Translations under genes and position numbers: made by a program
NCBI GenBank assembly: GCA_958295645.1
Contig: OY282361.1
Location: 1,392,501-1,456,500, forward strand
Source of the DNA: Longimicrobiales bacterium
GTDB taxonomy: Bacteria; Gemmatimonadota; Gemmatimonadetes; Longimicrobiales; Gaopeijiaceae
Length of the DNA stretch: 64,000 bases
Direction: 5' to 3'
The notes under the pieces: model-generated
What the model was told of the DNA's origin: nothing
What the model saw: only the letters and a program-made list of their open reading frames with translations
Databases searched by the model: none
In this document: piece after piece, positions 7,231 through 15,164 of the stretch
Numbering within the stretch: the stretch's first letter is position 1
How the letters are laid out: the number at the start of each line of letters is the position of its first letter

Positions 7231-10173
7231 ATGCCGGCCAACAGCGAAGCCACGATCAACGTCCAGTTGGGCGAGATCCTGCGCACCAAGCACCCGGGCT
7301 GGCGCGACGGGATCGGCACGGAACAGTCGCAGGTCTTTCGGGAGGCGGCCCTCCGTCCCGACATCGTGGTGGGCCATCCGGGGGGACAGGTCGTGGTCGT
7401 GGAGACGGAGTTCGCTCCGGGCCGCAGCGTCGAGGCCGACGCGGTCGCTCGTCTGGGCGCGGTCGTCAAGGCGACGGATGGGGAGGTGGAGCAGACCGTC
7501 GCCGTGCTGTTGCCCCAGGAACTCAAGGAGGGCCAGGCCGGCTTGGCCGAGCGCGTCGGCAGTGCGCGGTTCCGGTACGCCGTCTTCTCCGGGGCGCCCC
7601 TTAGGCCGACGCGGTGGCCGAGGTCGGGCTGGCTGTCCGGCGGCGTGGACAGCTTGGCGGCGTGCATCGAGCATGCGTCCCTATCGGAGAAGAAGGTCGC
7701 CGAAGGCGCCAGGGTACTTGAAGAAGGCGTCAGTCAAGCGGCTGCCCGGCTCCAGCAGATGGTCGCTTGGCGCAAGACCGACACGCTCGACCAGATCGCC
7801 GCCACGCTTCATCAGGAGAAGAGCGAGCAGACGACGCGCATGGCGATGGCGATCATCGCCAACGCACTGACGTTCCACATCAACATCGCGGGCGCCCACT
7901 CCATTCCGAGCCTTAGTCGGCTTCGCGAGGAGGGCGTGCCCGGGGTGAGCCAGACCGAGCTGCTGGACTGCTGGCGCTTCGTTGTGCTAAAGATCAACTA
8001 CTGGCCGATCTTCAAGATCGCGACCGAGCTGCTGCTGCCGATTCCGATCCCCATGGGGGTCCATGTCCTGAACCGGCTGGTGAAGGTCGCGAACCACTTG
8101 ACTACGACCGGGGTCGCGAGCTCGCACGACCTCTCGGGCCAGATGTTCCAGCGGCTGATCGTGGACAGGAAGTTCCTCGCCACTTTCTACACGTTGCCGG
8201 CGTCGGCGATGCTGCTGGCGGAGCTCGCGACGTCGCGCCTGGACGTGGACTGGGGCGACGCCGAGGCGGTGAGCCAACTGCGGATCGCCGACTTGGCCTG
8301 CGGCACCGGCATGCTTCTCAACGCGGCCTACCAAGCCATGCGGATGCGGCACCGCCACCGCGGACGAGACGATGCCGCCCTGCACCCGGCCATGATGGAG
8401 AAGGTCCTGTTCGCCGCCGACATCATGCCCGCCGCCACGCATCTCACGGCCTCGGTCCTGTCGGGCGCGCATCCGAGCGTCACCTTCGCGGGCACCCGCA
8501 TCGTGACCATGCCCTACGGCGAGCAGCCGCCGGAGACCGGCCATCCTCTTTCGATCGGTTCGCTGGACCTGCTGGCGGGCGGGACGGCGCGTTCCGTGCT
8601 GGGCACCGGCCCCGGCGAGCAGATCGACGCCTTCGGCACCGGCCGCAAACAGGTTCGGGGCACTGGCGAAGCGTCCGAAGCCGCCGACCCGCATTCGGTG
8701 GAACTCCCGCACGAGAGCGGCGACCTGCTGATCATGAATCCGCCGTTCACGAGGCCCACAAACCACGAGTCCACCACGATTCCGGTGCCTTCCTTCGCCG
8801 GGTTCGACACGTCGCGAGCCGAGCAGCGGGCCATGTCGGGCAAGCTGGCCGGGCTGCGCAAGGGGCTGAAGTCGCCGGCGGGCCACGGCAACGCGGGACT
8901 GGCGTCCTACTTCGTGGACTTGGCCCACGTGAAGACCAAGCCCGGCGGCGTGATGGCGCTGGTGTTGCCGGCGTCGTTCGTGCAAGGCGGATCGTGGGCC
9001 GCGGCGCGGGCGTTGATGGACCGCCACTACGAGGACTTGGTGGTCATGTCGATCGCGGCCAGCGGCAACACGGACCGGGCGTTCTCGGCCGACACGGGGA
9101 TGGCCGAGGTGCTGGTCGTGGGGACCAAGAAGCACGACCTGGACTCGCCGTGCGGGGACACGTTGTTCGTCAACCTTCTGCGCCGCCCCCGCAGCTTGGC
9201 GGAAGCCGCGGTGCTGGCCGCCACGGTCCGCGGCCTCCCCGAGAGCCGCCAGAGCGGACGATTCCACCTGGGCAGCCGCGACGAAGCCGGGACCTTCGTT
9301 CGGGCGCCGCTGGCCAAAGGAGGGGGTTGCGCGGGGCTGCGCGAGCCCGCTCTGGCCGACGCCATGCTGTCGCTGCACGACGGCCGGCTAGTGCTTCCGC
9401 GCTCCAACGACCGCCCAAGGGTTCCTGTGACCCATCTGGACGAACTGGGCACGAAGGGCAAGCTGGACCGCGACATCTCTGGCAAGTACCGCGACGGTTC
9501 CCCCCGCGGCCCGTTCGACATCTTCGTGGCCCGCGACATGCCACTGTACCCGGTCTTGTGGTCTCATGACGCGAAGCGGGAGCGGAGCTTGGTGGTCGCT
9601 CCGCGCCAGGAGGGGGTGATCCGAGAGGGTCTCAGGGAACAGGCGGTGGACCTGTGGCAAGCCACGGCGACCCGCCTGCACTTCAGCCGCGACTTCAGGA
9701 TCAACTCGCAGAGTCTGGCCGCGTGCTTGACGCCGGCGAAGTGCATCGGCGGCCGCGCGTGGCCCAGCTTCGTCGTAGAGCCGGAGGAGTGGGAGAAGCC
9801 GTTGGCGCTTTGGGCGAACAGCACGCTGGGCCTGATGTGTTTTTGGTGGGCCGGCACGCGCCAGCAGCAAGGGCGGGCCATGCTGACGATCAGTCGCTTG
9901 CCCACCTTGCTGGCGCTCGACCCCCGGCGCCTTTCGGAGGCGCAGATGCAGGCCGCCCACCGCGTGTTCGACGAGTTCCGCGACCGCGAGATGCTGCCCG
10001 CCAACGAGGCCTACCGCGACGAAGTGCGCCACGACCTGGACCGGGCGCTCCTCCTGGACGTGCTGGGCCTGCCCGAGGCGCTTCTCGGTCCGCTTGCCAT
10101 GCTGCGCAAGAGCTGGTGCGCTGAGCCCACGGTGCACGGGGGCAAGGCTACCCGGCCCACCAAGTCCAGCTAG
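7231..10173 (+). CDS. Large N6-adenine DNA methylase with nuclease-like N-terminus (type IIG-like)
   Basis: A 980-residue protein likely to be a defence-associated DNA methyltransferase. SAM-binding motif I is ADLACGTGMLL near residue 353 and catalytic motif IV is NPPF at about 503, the gamma-class N6-adenine arrangement. The first 120 residues contain RPDIVV followed by VVVETEF (Asp44, Glu58, Glu60), a layout like a PD-(D/E)xK nuclease core but with Glu where Lys is expected. The C-terminal 450 residues probably hold target recognition. No separate restriction or specificity gene flanks it. It could be a one-protein restriction-modification enzyme, or a methylase with a dead nuclease domain. 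The ATG at 7231 is the first good start; the Shine-Dalgarno is weak. Confidence 0.75.
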   Translation: MPANSEATINVQLGEILRTKHPGWRDGIGTEQSQVFREAALRPDIVVGHPGGQVVVVETEFAPGRSVEADAVARLGAVVKATDGEVEQTVAVLLPQELKEGQAGLAERVGSARFRYAVFSGAPLRPTRWPRSGWLSGGVDSLAACIEHASLSEKKVAEGARVLEEGVSQAAARLQQMVAWRKTDTLDQIAATLHQEKSEQTTRMAMAIIANALTFHINIAGAHSIPSLSRLREEGVPGVSQTELLDCWRFVVLKINYWPIFKIATELLLPIPIPMGVHVLNRLVKVANHLTTTGVASSHDLSGQMFQRLIVDRKFLATFYTLPASAMLLAELATSRLDVDWGDAEAVSQLRIADLACGTGMLLNAAYQAMRMRHRHRGRDDAALHPAMMEKVLFAADIMPAATHLTASVLSGAHPSVTFAGTRIVTMPYGEQPPETGHPLSIGSLDLLAGGTARSVLGTGPGEQIDAFGTGRKQVRGTGEASEAADPHSVELPHESGDLLIMNPPFTRPTNHESTTIPVPSFAGFDTSRAEQRAMSGKLAGLRKGLKSPAGHGNAGLASYFVDLAHVKTKPGGVMALVLPASFVQGGSWAAARALMDRHYEDLVVMSIAASGNTDRAFSADTGMAEVLVVGTKKHDLDSPCGDTLFVNLLRRPRSLAEAAVLAATVRGLPESRQSGRFHLGSRDEAGTFVRAPLAKGGGCAGLREPALADAMLSLHDGRLVLPRSNDRPRVPVTHLDELGTKGKLDRDISGKYRDGSPRGPFDIFVARDMPLYPVLWSHDAKRERSLVVAPRQEGVIREGLREQAVDLWQATATRLHFSRDFRINSQSLAACLTPAKCIGGRAWPSFVVEPEEWEKPLALWANSTLGLMCFWWAGTRQQQGRAMLTISRLPTLLALDPRRLSEAQMQAAHRVFDEFRDREMLPANEAYRDEVRHDLDRALLLDVLGLPEALLGPLAMLRKSWCAEPTVHGGKATRPTKSS
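10113..10157 (+). repeat. 45-bp direct repeat, copy 1 (inside methylase 3' end)
   Basis: This stretch encodes the last residues of the methylase and recurs at 13621-13665 in the same orientation with four mismatches in 45 bases. The central part, around GTGCACGGGGGCAAGG, is identical. Together the two copies bracket the TonB-dependent receptor gene and the rlmN fragment. Confidence 0.75.
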
Positions 10174-10207
10174 ACCTGCTCGCAGAGCCGAGAACGGCCC
10201 GGCGCGC

Positions 10208-13200
10208 CTACAGTCGGCCCGCCTTCCACGTAGCCGAGAGCTTGATCCGGCGGCCCCGGGCGCTGTGCGTGAAGGCGTCGAACCCGTGTTCCCAAGCCAC
10301 GAACGGCGCCGGCGTGTCCAGCAGATTTGCGGCAGTCAGCGCCACGTCGAACCCGCGGCCGGCGCGGCGCAGAAGGCTCAGGTCCCACGTGACCACCCGG
10401 GGGATCGTCTCGTACTGGGTGCCGATGAACTCTTCGTTGGTGTACGACGAGACGGAGGTGATCCAGTTCACCAAACTGTAGTCGCCCCGGTGGACGCCGG
10501 CGGAAAACCGCGTCTTCCACTGAGGCAGGGGCGGTGCGACGGGGTTGAACCAGTTCAGAAAGCCGGCGGCCGACTGCTCGGGGAAGAGCTCGGCTCCGTT
10601 CACCTGCAACGCCTTGACGCGGTACTCCCGCGTGTAGGTCCCGTCCGTGCCCAGCGATACAACGCCCTGTCCTGCCGGTAGTCGCACGCTCGCGTGCCAG
10701 TCGATCCCCGAGGTCTCCGCGCCCGGCCAGTTCACCAGACCGACCCGAATCCGCTCGATGTCGGTCGATGCGCACGTGCCGGTGCCCGGTCCGTCGGGAC
10801 AGCTGATGAACTCCTTGACCGCATCCCGCGACGCGCCTCCGGCGTGGTACAGCCGCGTGACGCCGGCGTAGGGCAGCACGTCGATCAACTTCCGAAAGTC
10901 GTAGCTCCAATAGTCGACGGCGGCCCGCATTCGGGGCGACTGAAAGCTGACGCCGGCGTTGTACGTGAACGCTTGCTCCGGTTCGAGACCGGGGTTGCCG
11001 AAGTTGTCGGTGGCCCGCCACGCTTCGGCCTCGGGCACGTACACCGTCGCCGTGTTCTGCTGCTCGTTCACGTCGTCCACCGAAGGCGTGCGGATCGTTG
11101 TCTGCACCGACATACGCAACGCCAGCGCGTCGGAAAGCTGCACGCGCAGCGCCAGCCTGGGATCAAAGCTGCTGGTCAAGTTGTGGAACTCGTAGTTGGC
11201 GGCCGCCTGCGCGCTTATGCGGTCGCCGATCGTCACGGGAACTTCCGCGAAGAACCGGTGCACCGTCTGCGAGGCGTCGTCCGGGTAGAAGCCGTTGATG
11301 ATGCTGAACGGGCCGATCTTTTCGCTGCAACTATGGTCGCCGAGAACGGGACACGGGTTGATCGACAGGTTGCCTGCGTCGTTGGGCTGGGCGGAGACGC
11401 CGAACCAACGAAACTGATACCCGACCGCGAAGTTGGCGACGCCCTCCGCAAGCGCGCCCTTCAGCATTGCGTCGGCGACCACCAAGTTGGTCTTGCTCCG
11501 CAGGTCGACTTGGTCGAAGAGCCACGTGCGCAGCTCGGGCGAATTGGCCAGCGACGCGACGTAGCCGGGGTTCGCCTGGGTCTCGAACCGCGCGCCGGGC
11601 TGCTGCGAGTATTGGATTGCGCTGTTGAAGGGGTTGTAGTATTCGCAACCGCCCTGTCCCGCTACGGCCCCGTTCAGCGGTCCGACGGCCATTCCCGACG
11701 GACTCGACGGATCCGGCACGACGCCCACGCCGCAGTTCGGGCCGCCGAACCCCCGGAACGCCAGGAACCGGCGGTGAGCGTACTCGCCCGGCAGGCTCAC
11801 GTTGCCGGTGGCGCGGGAGTAGCCGACAGCCGTTTCGAGCGCCAACTCTTCGCCCGCCCAACGTCCCACTGTTCGGCTGGCGGAGGCCGCAACGCGCAAC
11901 GTTTGCGACCTTCGCGACACAAGACGGGCGGGACCGCTGTTCCCCACCGTGCGCCCGTAGAAGTACCAGTCGCCGTCGAGGCACTCGGTGGACGATGCGA
12001 ACCCGGCGGCCGGGGCGTCGTTGTTGCAGAAGTGTTGTCGGCCCGGGTTCTCCGGCGCCACCAAGTGAGCGCCGTCGTACTGGTAGATCGGCGCAAACGA
12101 CGGCGTGGTCGACCACTTCGGCGTCGTCGTTCGGGCAAGCAGCGCCTCGACGTGATACTCCCCTCCGCTTCCCCACGTGCCGTTGACCTCGCCAAAGGCC
12201 CGAACGTACCTCGACGCTTGCTGCAAGTCGTCCCAGGCTTGGTAGCGCATGCGGCAGGTCTCGACTTCGCGGTAGCCGCCGAAGTCCTCGCAGGCCGGGT
12301 CCACGAACGCGCCGCCGCCGAACTGGGCCTTGCGAAGGGCCGCCGCGAACTCCTTGGGCGTCTCGTCGCCGGCGAGCTCGGGGAAGAGGAACGCGCCCGG
12401 GTTGCCGACGAAAGACCAACCGCCGGCGCCGGCGACGAAGGGAGCCAGAGCAAACTCCCGGTCCCGAACCTTCAGGTACTGGGTTTGCAGCACTTCCGCC
12501 GAGATCACGGCGTGGGCGTTTTCTCCCAGCGGCCGGCCCCAGATGCCGCCGGCGCCGGTGTTGCCCGATGCGGCGTAGTACTCGTGAGCCGCGGTCAACT
12601 CGACCCCCTCGAAGTCGCTCCGCGTAAGAAAGTTGGCCACGCCCGCCACGGCGTCGGAGCCGTACACCGCCGACGCGCCTTCCTTGAGGACCTCGATCCG
12701 GTCCAGCGAGATCGACGGAAACGAGTTCACGTCCACGAACCGGCCCCCGTACATCCGCACCGGCACGTAGGTGTGCCGGCGGCCGTTGAGCAGCACCAGC
12801 GTTCGAGAAGGCCCCAAGCCTCGGAGGTTCACGCTGGCGATCGTCTCCGGCACGGCGCCCGGCTGGGCCGTGTTGGCGTAGCTGTGTCGTTCGCCCAGGG
12901 CGCCGTGGCTGGCGCTCAAGTTCTTGAAGAAGTCGGTGGCCTGTGGCGACCCCTGCTCGGCGAGGCTTCGCCGACTCGAAACCGCAACCGAGTAGGGCAA
13001 GGTGACAGGGGATTCCTTGAAGGCGGTGCCCGTCACCACGATCTCGACCAGCTCGAGCGCCGTGGAGTGGAGCTGCACGTCCACGGTCGTCGTCTCGCCG
13101 GCGGCGACGGTCACGGTTCGGACGACGCTCGTGAACCCGATCAGCTCCACATGCAGGTCGTGGACGCCCGCCTCGACGCCGGGAAGCGCGAACCGACCGT

Positions 13201-13411
13201 CTTCTCTCGACAGCGCGCCCGCGTCCACGGCCGGGAGACGAACCTGGGCCGACGGAAGAGGGGCGCCCGTACCAGCGTCGGAGACGGTGCCCGCGATCGT
13301 GCCGGTTTGAGCCCAGGCCGCCGTCGGCGTTCCGAACGCAAGGGCGGTCGCGACGAGTGCCGGCAACGACGACCGCGTGGCTCTGCGGCTAGGCGTACGA
13401 ATCAAGTCCAT
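10208..13411 (-). CDS. TonB-dependent outer membrane receptor with carboxypeptidase-like N-terminal domain
   Basis: An active-transport channel of about 1067 residues in the outer membrane, energised by TonB. A signal peptide ends TPTAAWAQ. Next is a carboxypeptidase regulatory-like beta-sandwich (TGTIAGTVSDAGTGAPLPSA), then the plug with IASVNLRGLGPSRTLVLLNG and IEVLKEGASAVYGSDAVAGV, then the 22-strand barrel ending in an amphipathic strand. The substrate is unknown; homologues with this layout often import glycans, peptides or metal complexes. Starts at 13411 (GAGAG upstream) or 13429 are both possible. The coding reading further upstream is the rlmN fragment region and does not belong to this gene. 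No partner SusD-like gene is nearby. Confidence 0.9.
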   Translation of the reverse strand: MDLIRTPSRRATRSSLPALVATALAFGTPTAAWAQTGTIAGTVSDAGTGAPLPSAQVRLPAVDAGALSREDGRFALPGVEAGVHDLHVELIGFTSVVRTVTVAAGETTTVDVQLHSTALELVEIVVTGTAFKESPVTLPYSVAVSSRRSLAEQGSPQATDFFKNLSASHGALGERHSYANTAQPGAVPETIASVNLRGLGPSRTLVLLNGRRHTYVPVRMYGGRFVDVNSFPSISLDRIEVLKEGASAVYGSDAVAGVANFLTRSDFEGVELTAAHEYYAASGNTGAGGIWGRPLGENAHAVISAEVLQTQYLKVRDREFALAPFVAGAGGWSFVGNPGAFLFPELAGDETPKEFAAALRKAQFGGGAFVDPACEDFGGYREVETCRMRYQAWDDLQQASRYVRAFGEVNGTWGSGGEYHVEALLARTTTPKWSTTPSFAPIYQYDGAHLVAPENPGRQHFCNNDAPAAGFASSTECLDGDWYFYGRTVGNSGPARLVSRRSQTLRVAASASRTVGRWAGEELALETAVGYSRATGNVSLPGEYAHRRFLAFRGFGGPNCGVGVVPDPSSPSGMAVGPLNGAVAGQGGCEYYNPFNSAIQYSQQPGARFETQANPGYVASLANSPELRTWLFDQVDLRSKTNLVVADAMLKGALAEGVANFAVGYQFRWFGVSAQPNDAGNLSINPCPVLGDHSCSEKIGPFSIINGFYPDDASQTVHRFFAEVPVTIGDRISAQAAANYEFHNLTSSFDPRLALRVQLSDALALRMSVQTTIRTPSVDDVNEQQNTATVYVPEAEAWRATDNFGNPGLEPEQAFTYNAGVSFQSPRMRAAVDYWSYDFRKLIDVLPYAGVTRLYHAGGASRDAVKEFISCPDGPGTGTCASTDIERIRVGLVNWPGAETSGIDWHASVRLPAGQGVVSLGTDGTYTREYRVKALQVNGAELFPEQSAAGFLNWFNPVAPPLPQWKTRFSAGVHRGDYSLVNWITSVSSYTNEEFIGTQYETIPRVVTWDLSLLRRAGRGFDVALTAANLLDTPAPFVAWEHGFDAFTHSARGRRIKLSATWKAGRL

Positions 13412-13448
13412 GCCGAATCTCTCGAACATCGGCTCGCGACCCGCGCCG

Positions 13449-13617
13449 CCCGCAGCTGCCGGACGAGCGCGGCCAGGGGCGGCACCAACTCCAGGGCGTC
13501 GTTCACGTCTCGGATCATAGTATACTCGAAGGCGAGCCGCCGTCCACCCCGCCGAGCATACGCCGCCACGGCTTCGATCACCTCTTCCAGCGGGTAGCGC
13601 TTCTCCAGGAGCACCAG
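13449..13617 (-). pseudogene. rlmN: Fragment of 23S rRNA/tRNA methyltransferase RlmN
   Basis: The minus-strand reading contains EKRYPLEEVIEAV, then GGRRLAFEYTMIRDVNDALE and LAALVRQLRA. These match the order of RlmN segments (NRRYPL, then the TFEYVLLDGVND-type strand). The radical-SAM CxxxCxxC part that should lie upstream and the C-terminal part after HVNLIP are absent. Only about 55 recognisable residues remain, so this is a truncated, non-functional remnant. It lies directly upstream of the receptor gene and next to copy 2 of a 45-bp repeat, which suggests that a rearrangement left it here. A full-length rlmN would be expected elsewhere in the genome. Confidence 0.6.
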
Positions 13618-13620
13618 CTG

Positions 13621-13665
13621 CTGGCGCGCGGAGCCGACGGTGCACGGGGGCAAGGATACCCGGCC
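13621..13665 (+). repeat. 45-bp direct repeat, copy 2 (non-coding)
   Basis: Second copy of the repeat at 10113-10157, 41 of 45 bases identical and in the same direction, 3508 bases away. Here it is outside any intact gene, abutting the rlmN fragment. It may mark the endpoint of a duplication or recombination. Confidence 0.75.
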
Positions 13666-13799
13666 GTGAGGGTGGGCGGGCTCGGCATCGCAACCCCGCG
13701 CCGAAGCGCCGGACGCGAAACCGATCCGAAGTGGCGGACGTAAGGGAACGTGGCCTTTTCATTTGTCGACGAAGCCCGTCCTTCACCTTGAGCGCACCG

Positions 13800-15164
13800 A
13801 TGCTGCTTCGCCGCCGCGGGTCGCCAACCCTGCCCCTCCTGGCCGCGGTCGTCCTGGCCGTGTCGCTTCCCGCCGCAGCGCAGGAATCGGCAACCGGGGC
13901 CGCTGCGCGCTCCGCGTCGGCACAGGACGAAGACAGGATCTGGGGACAGGTTCGTACCGTGGAAGGCAAAGAATACTCGGGCTTCATCGTCTGGGCCGGA
14001 CGGGGGCCGCACGACGCCGCGAACTGGGCGGACTTCCTGGAGGCCGACCGCTTCGTGGCCCCCGCGGTCTACGACGCGTGGCTTGCGGCCACGGGAGGCA
14101 CGCGGCCGGTGCGGATCATCGAGGTAGAGGGACATCGAGTGTCGTGGAACGAGGAGGATCCCGAGTTTCCCTCGACGAGCCCTGCCGCCGTCCGGTTCGG
14201 CAGGCTGGCCGAAGTCTTGGTGACTGGAGACGGCCAAGTCGAGATGACGCTTCGTTCGCCCGACGGAGGATCCGAGAGGCCGGTCTTCCGCTTCCGCCGC
14301 CCGCTGAGGAATCGCAAGGCGCTCACGGTCTTCGACCCCGGTGCGGGCGAAGAGGACATTCGATGGGGCGACTTGCTGCGGGTCGAGTTCTCCTCGCCGC
14401 CAGCGGACGCCCGGGCTTCGTCGCGCAGGCTGCACGGAACCGTGGAGGACCGGTTCGGCCGTTCCTACACGGGATACGTGGCCTGGGACTCCGACGAAAT
14501 CCTCGACTCCGAAGTGCTCGACGGAACGGACGAACAGGGAGACGACACCGACCTCCTCTTCGGCGACGTCCGGCGGATCGAGCAGCGCCGCAACGAGGCC
14601 CGGATCACGTTGGCCTCGGGCCGCGAGCTGGTCTTGTCGGGGACGAACGACGTCGACCGGCGCAACCGCGGCGTGCGTGTCTTCGACGCCGCGCTGGGGA
14701 TGGTGGAAGTGGAGTGGGACGAGTTCGACGTGTTGCGCTTGGAGCCGCCCGTGAACCCGGTGCGGTACGCGGAGTTCCACGACAGTTGGCGCTTGGCGGG
14801 CACGGTCGTGACCCAGGAGGGCGACACCATCGCGGGGCGCTTGCGCTGGGACGCCGAACACGAATGGTCGTGGGAGCTGCTGCACGGCGAGTCCCGCGGC
14901 GTGAAGTTCGCGATCGAGTTCGGCGCGGTGGCGAAGATTGAACGAGAGCTTGAAGGCGCGGTTGTCACTCTGGTCGGCGGGAGGGTTCTCGAACTCGCAG
15001 GCTCGGGCGACGTGGACTGGGACAACCGCGGCATCTTCGTGGCGCCGTCCGCGGAGCCGGGAGGAAATCCGGGCTCGTGGCGCTACGTGGACTGGAACGA
15101 CTTCCGGGAAGTGCGCTTCGTGCGCGACGCGACGCCAGGAAAAAACGGCGGAGCAAGCCGGTGA
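13800..15164 (+). CDS. Secreted protein with three internal repeats, unknown function
   Basis: A 454-residue exported protein that I do not recognise. A signal peptide (LLAAVVLAVSLPAAAQ) favours the ATG at 13800 over the one at 13731. The mature part contains the same module three times: a strand such as IWGQVRTVEGKEYSGFIVW, LHGTVEDRFGRSYTGYVAW or LAGTVVTQEGDTIAGRLRW. Each is followed by a segment ending in a VFD...VEWDEFDVLRLE-like motif (IRWGDLLRVEF; VEVEWDEFDVLRL; YVDWNDFREVRF). This suggests a repeated beta-rich fold. Its stop overlaps the GTG start of the next gene by four bases, so it is probably translated in a coupled manner with that outer-membrane barrel protein and works with it in the envelope. 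Confidence 0.7.
   Translation: MLLRRRGSPTLPLLAAVVLAVSLPAAAQESATGAAARSASAQDEDRIWGQVRTVEGKEYSGFIVWAGRGPHDAANWADFLEADRFVAPAVYDAWLAATGGTRPVRIIEVEGHRVSWNEEDPEFPSTSPAAVRFGRLAEVLVTGDGQVEMTLRSPDGGSERPVFRFRRPLRNRKALTVFDPGAGEEDIRWGDLLRVEFSSPPADARASSRRLHGTVEDRFGRSYTGYVAWDSDEILDSEVLDGTDEQGDDTDLLFGDVRRIEQRRNEARITLASGRELVLSGTNDVDRRNRGVRVFDAALGMVEVEWDEFDVLRLEPPVNPVRYAEFHDSWRLAGTVVTQEGDTIAGRLRWDAEHEWSWELLHGESRGVKFAIEFGAVAKIERELEGAVVTLVGGRVLELAGSGDVDWDNRGIFVAPSAEPGGNPGSWRYVDWNDFREVRFVRDATPGKNGGASR

Noticed and set aside
10694-13597. 967-codon plus-strand frame opposite the TonB receptor
   Set aside because: No domains, Arg/Gly-rich composition; high GC opens all frames.
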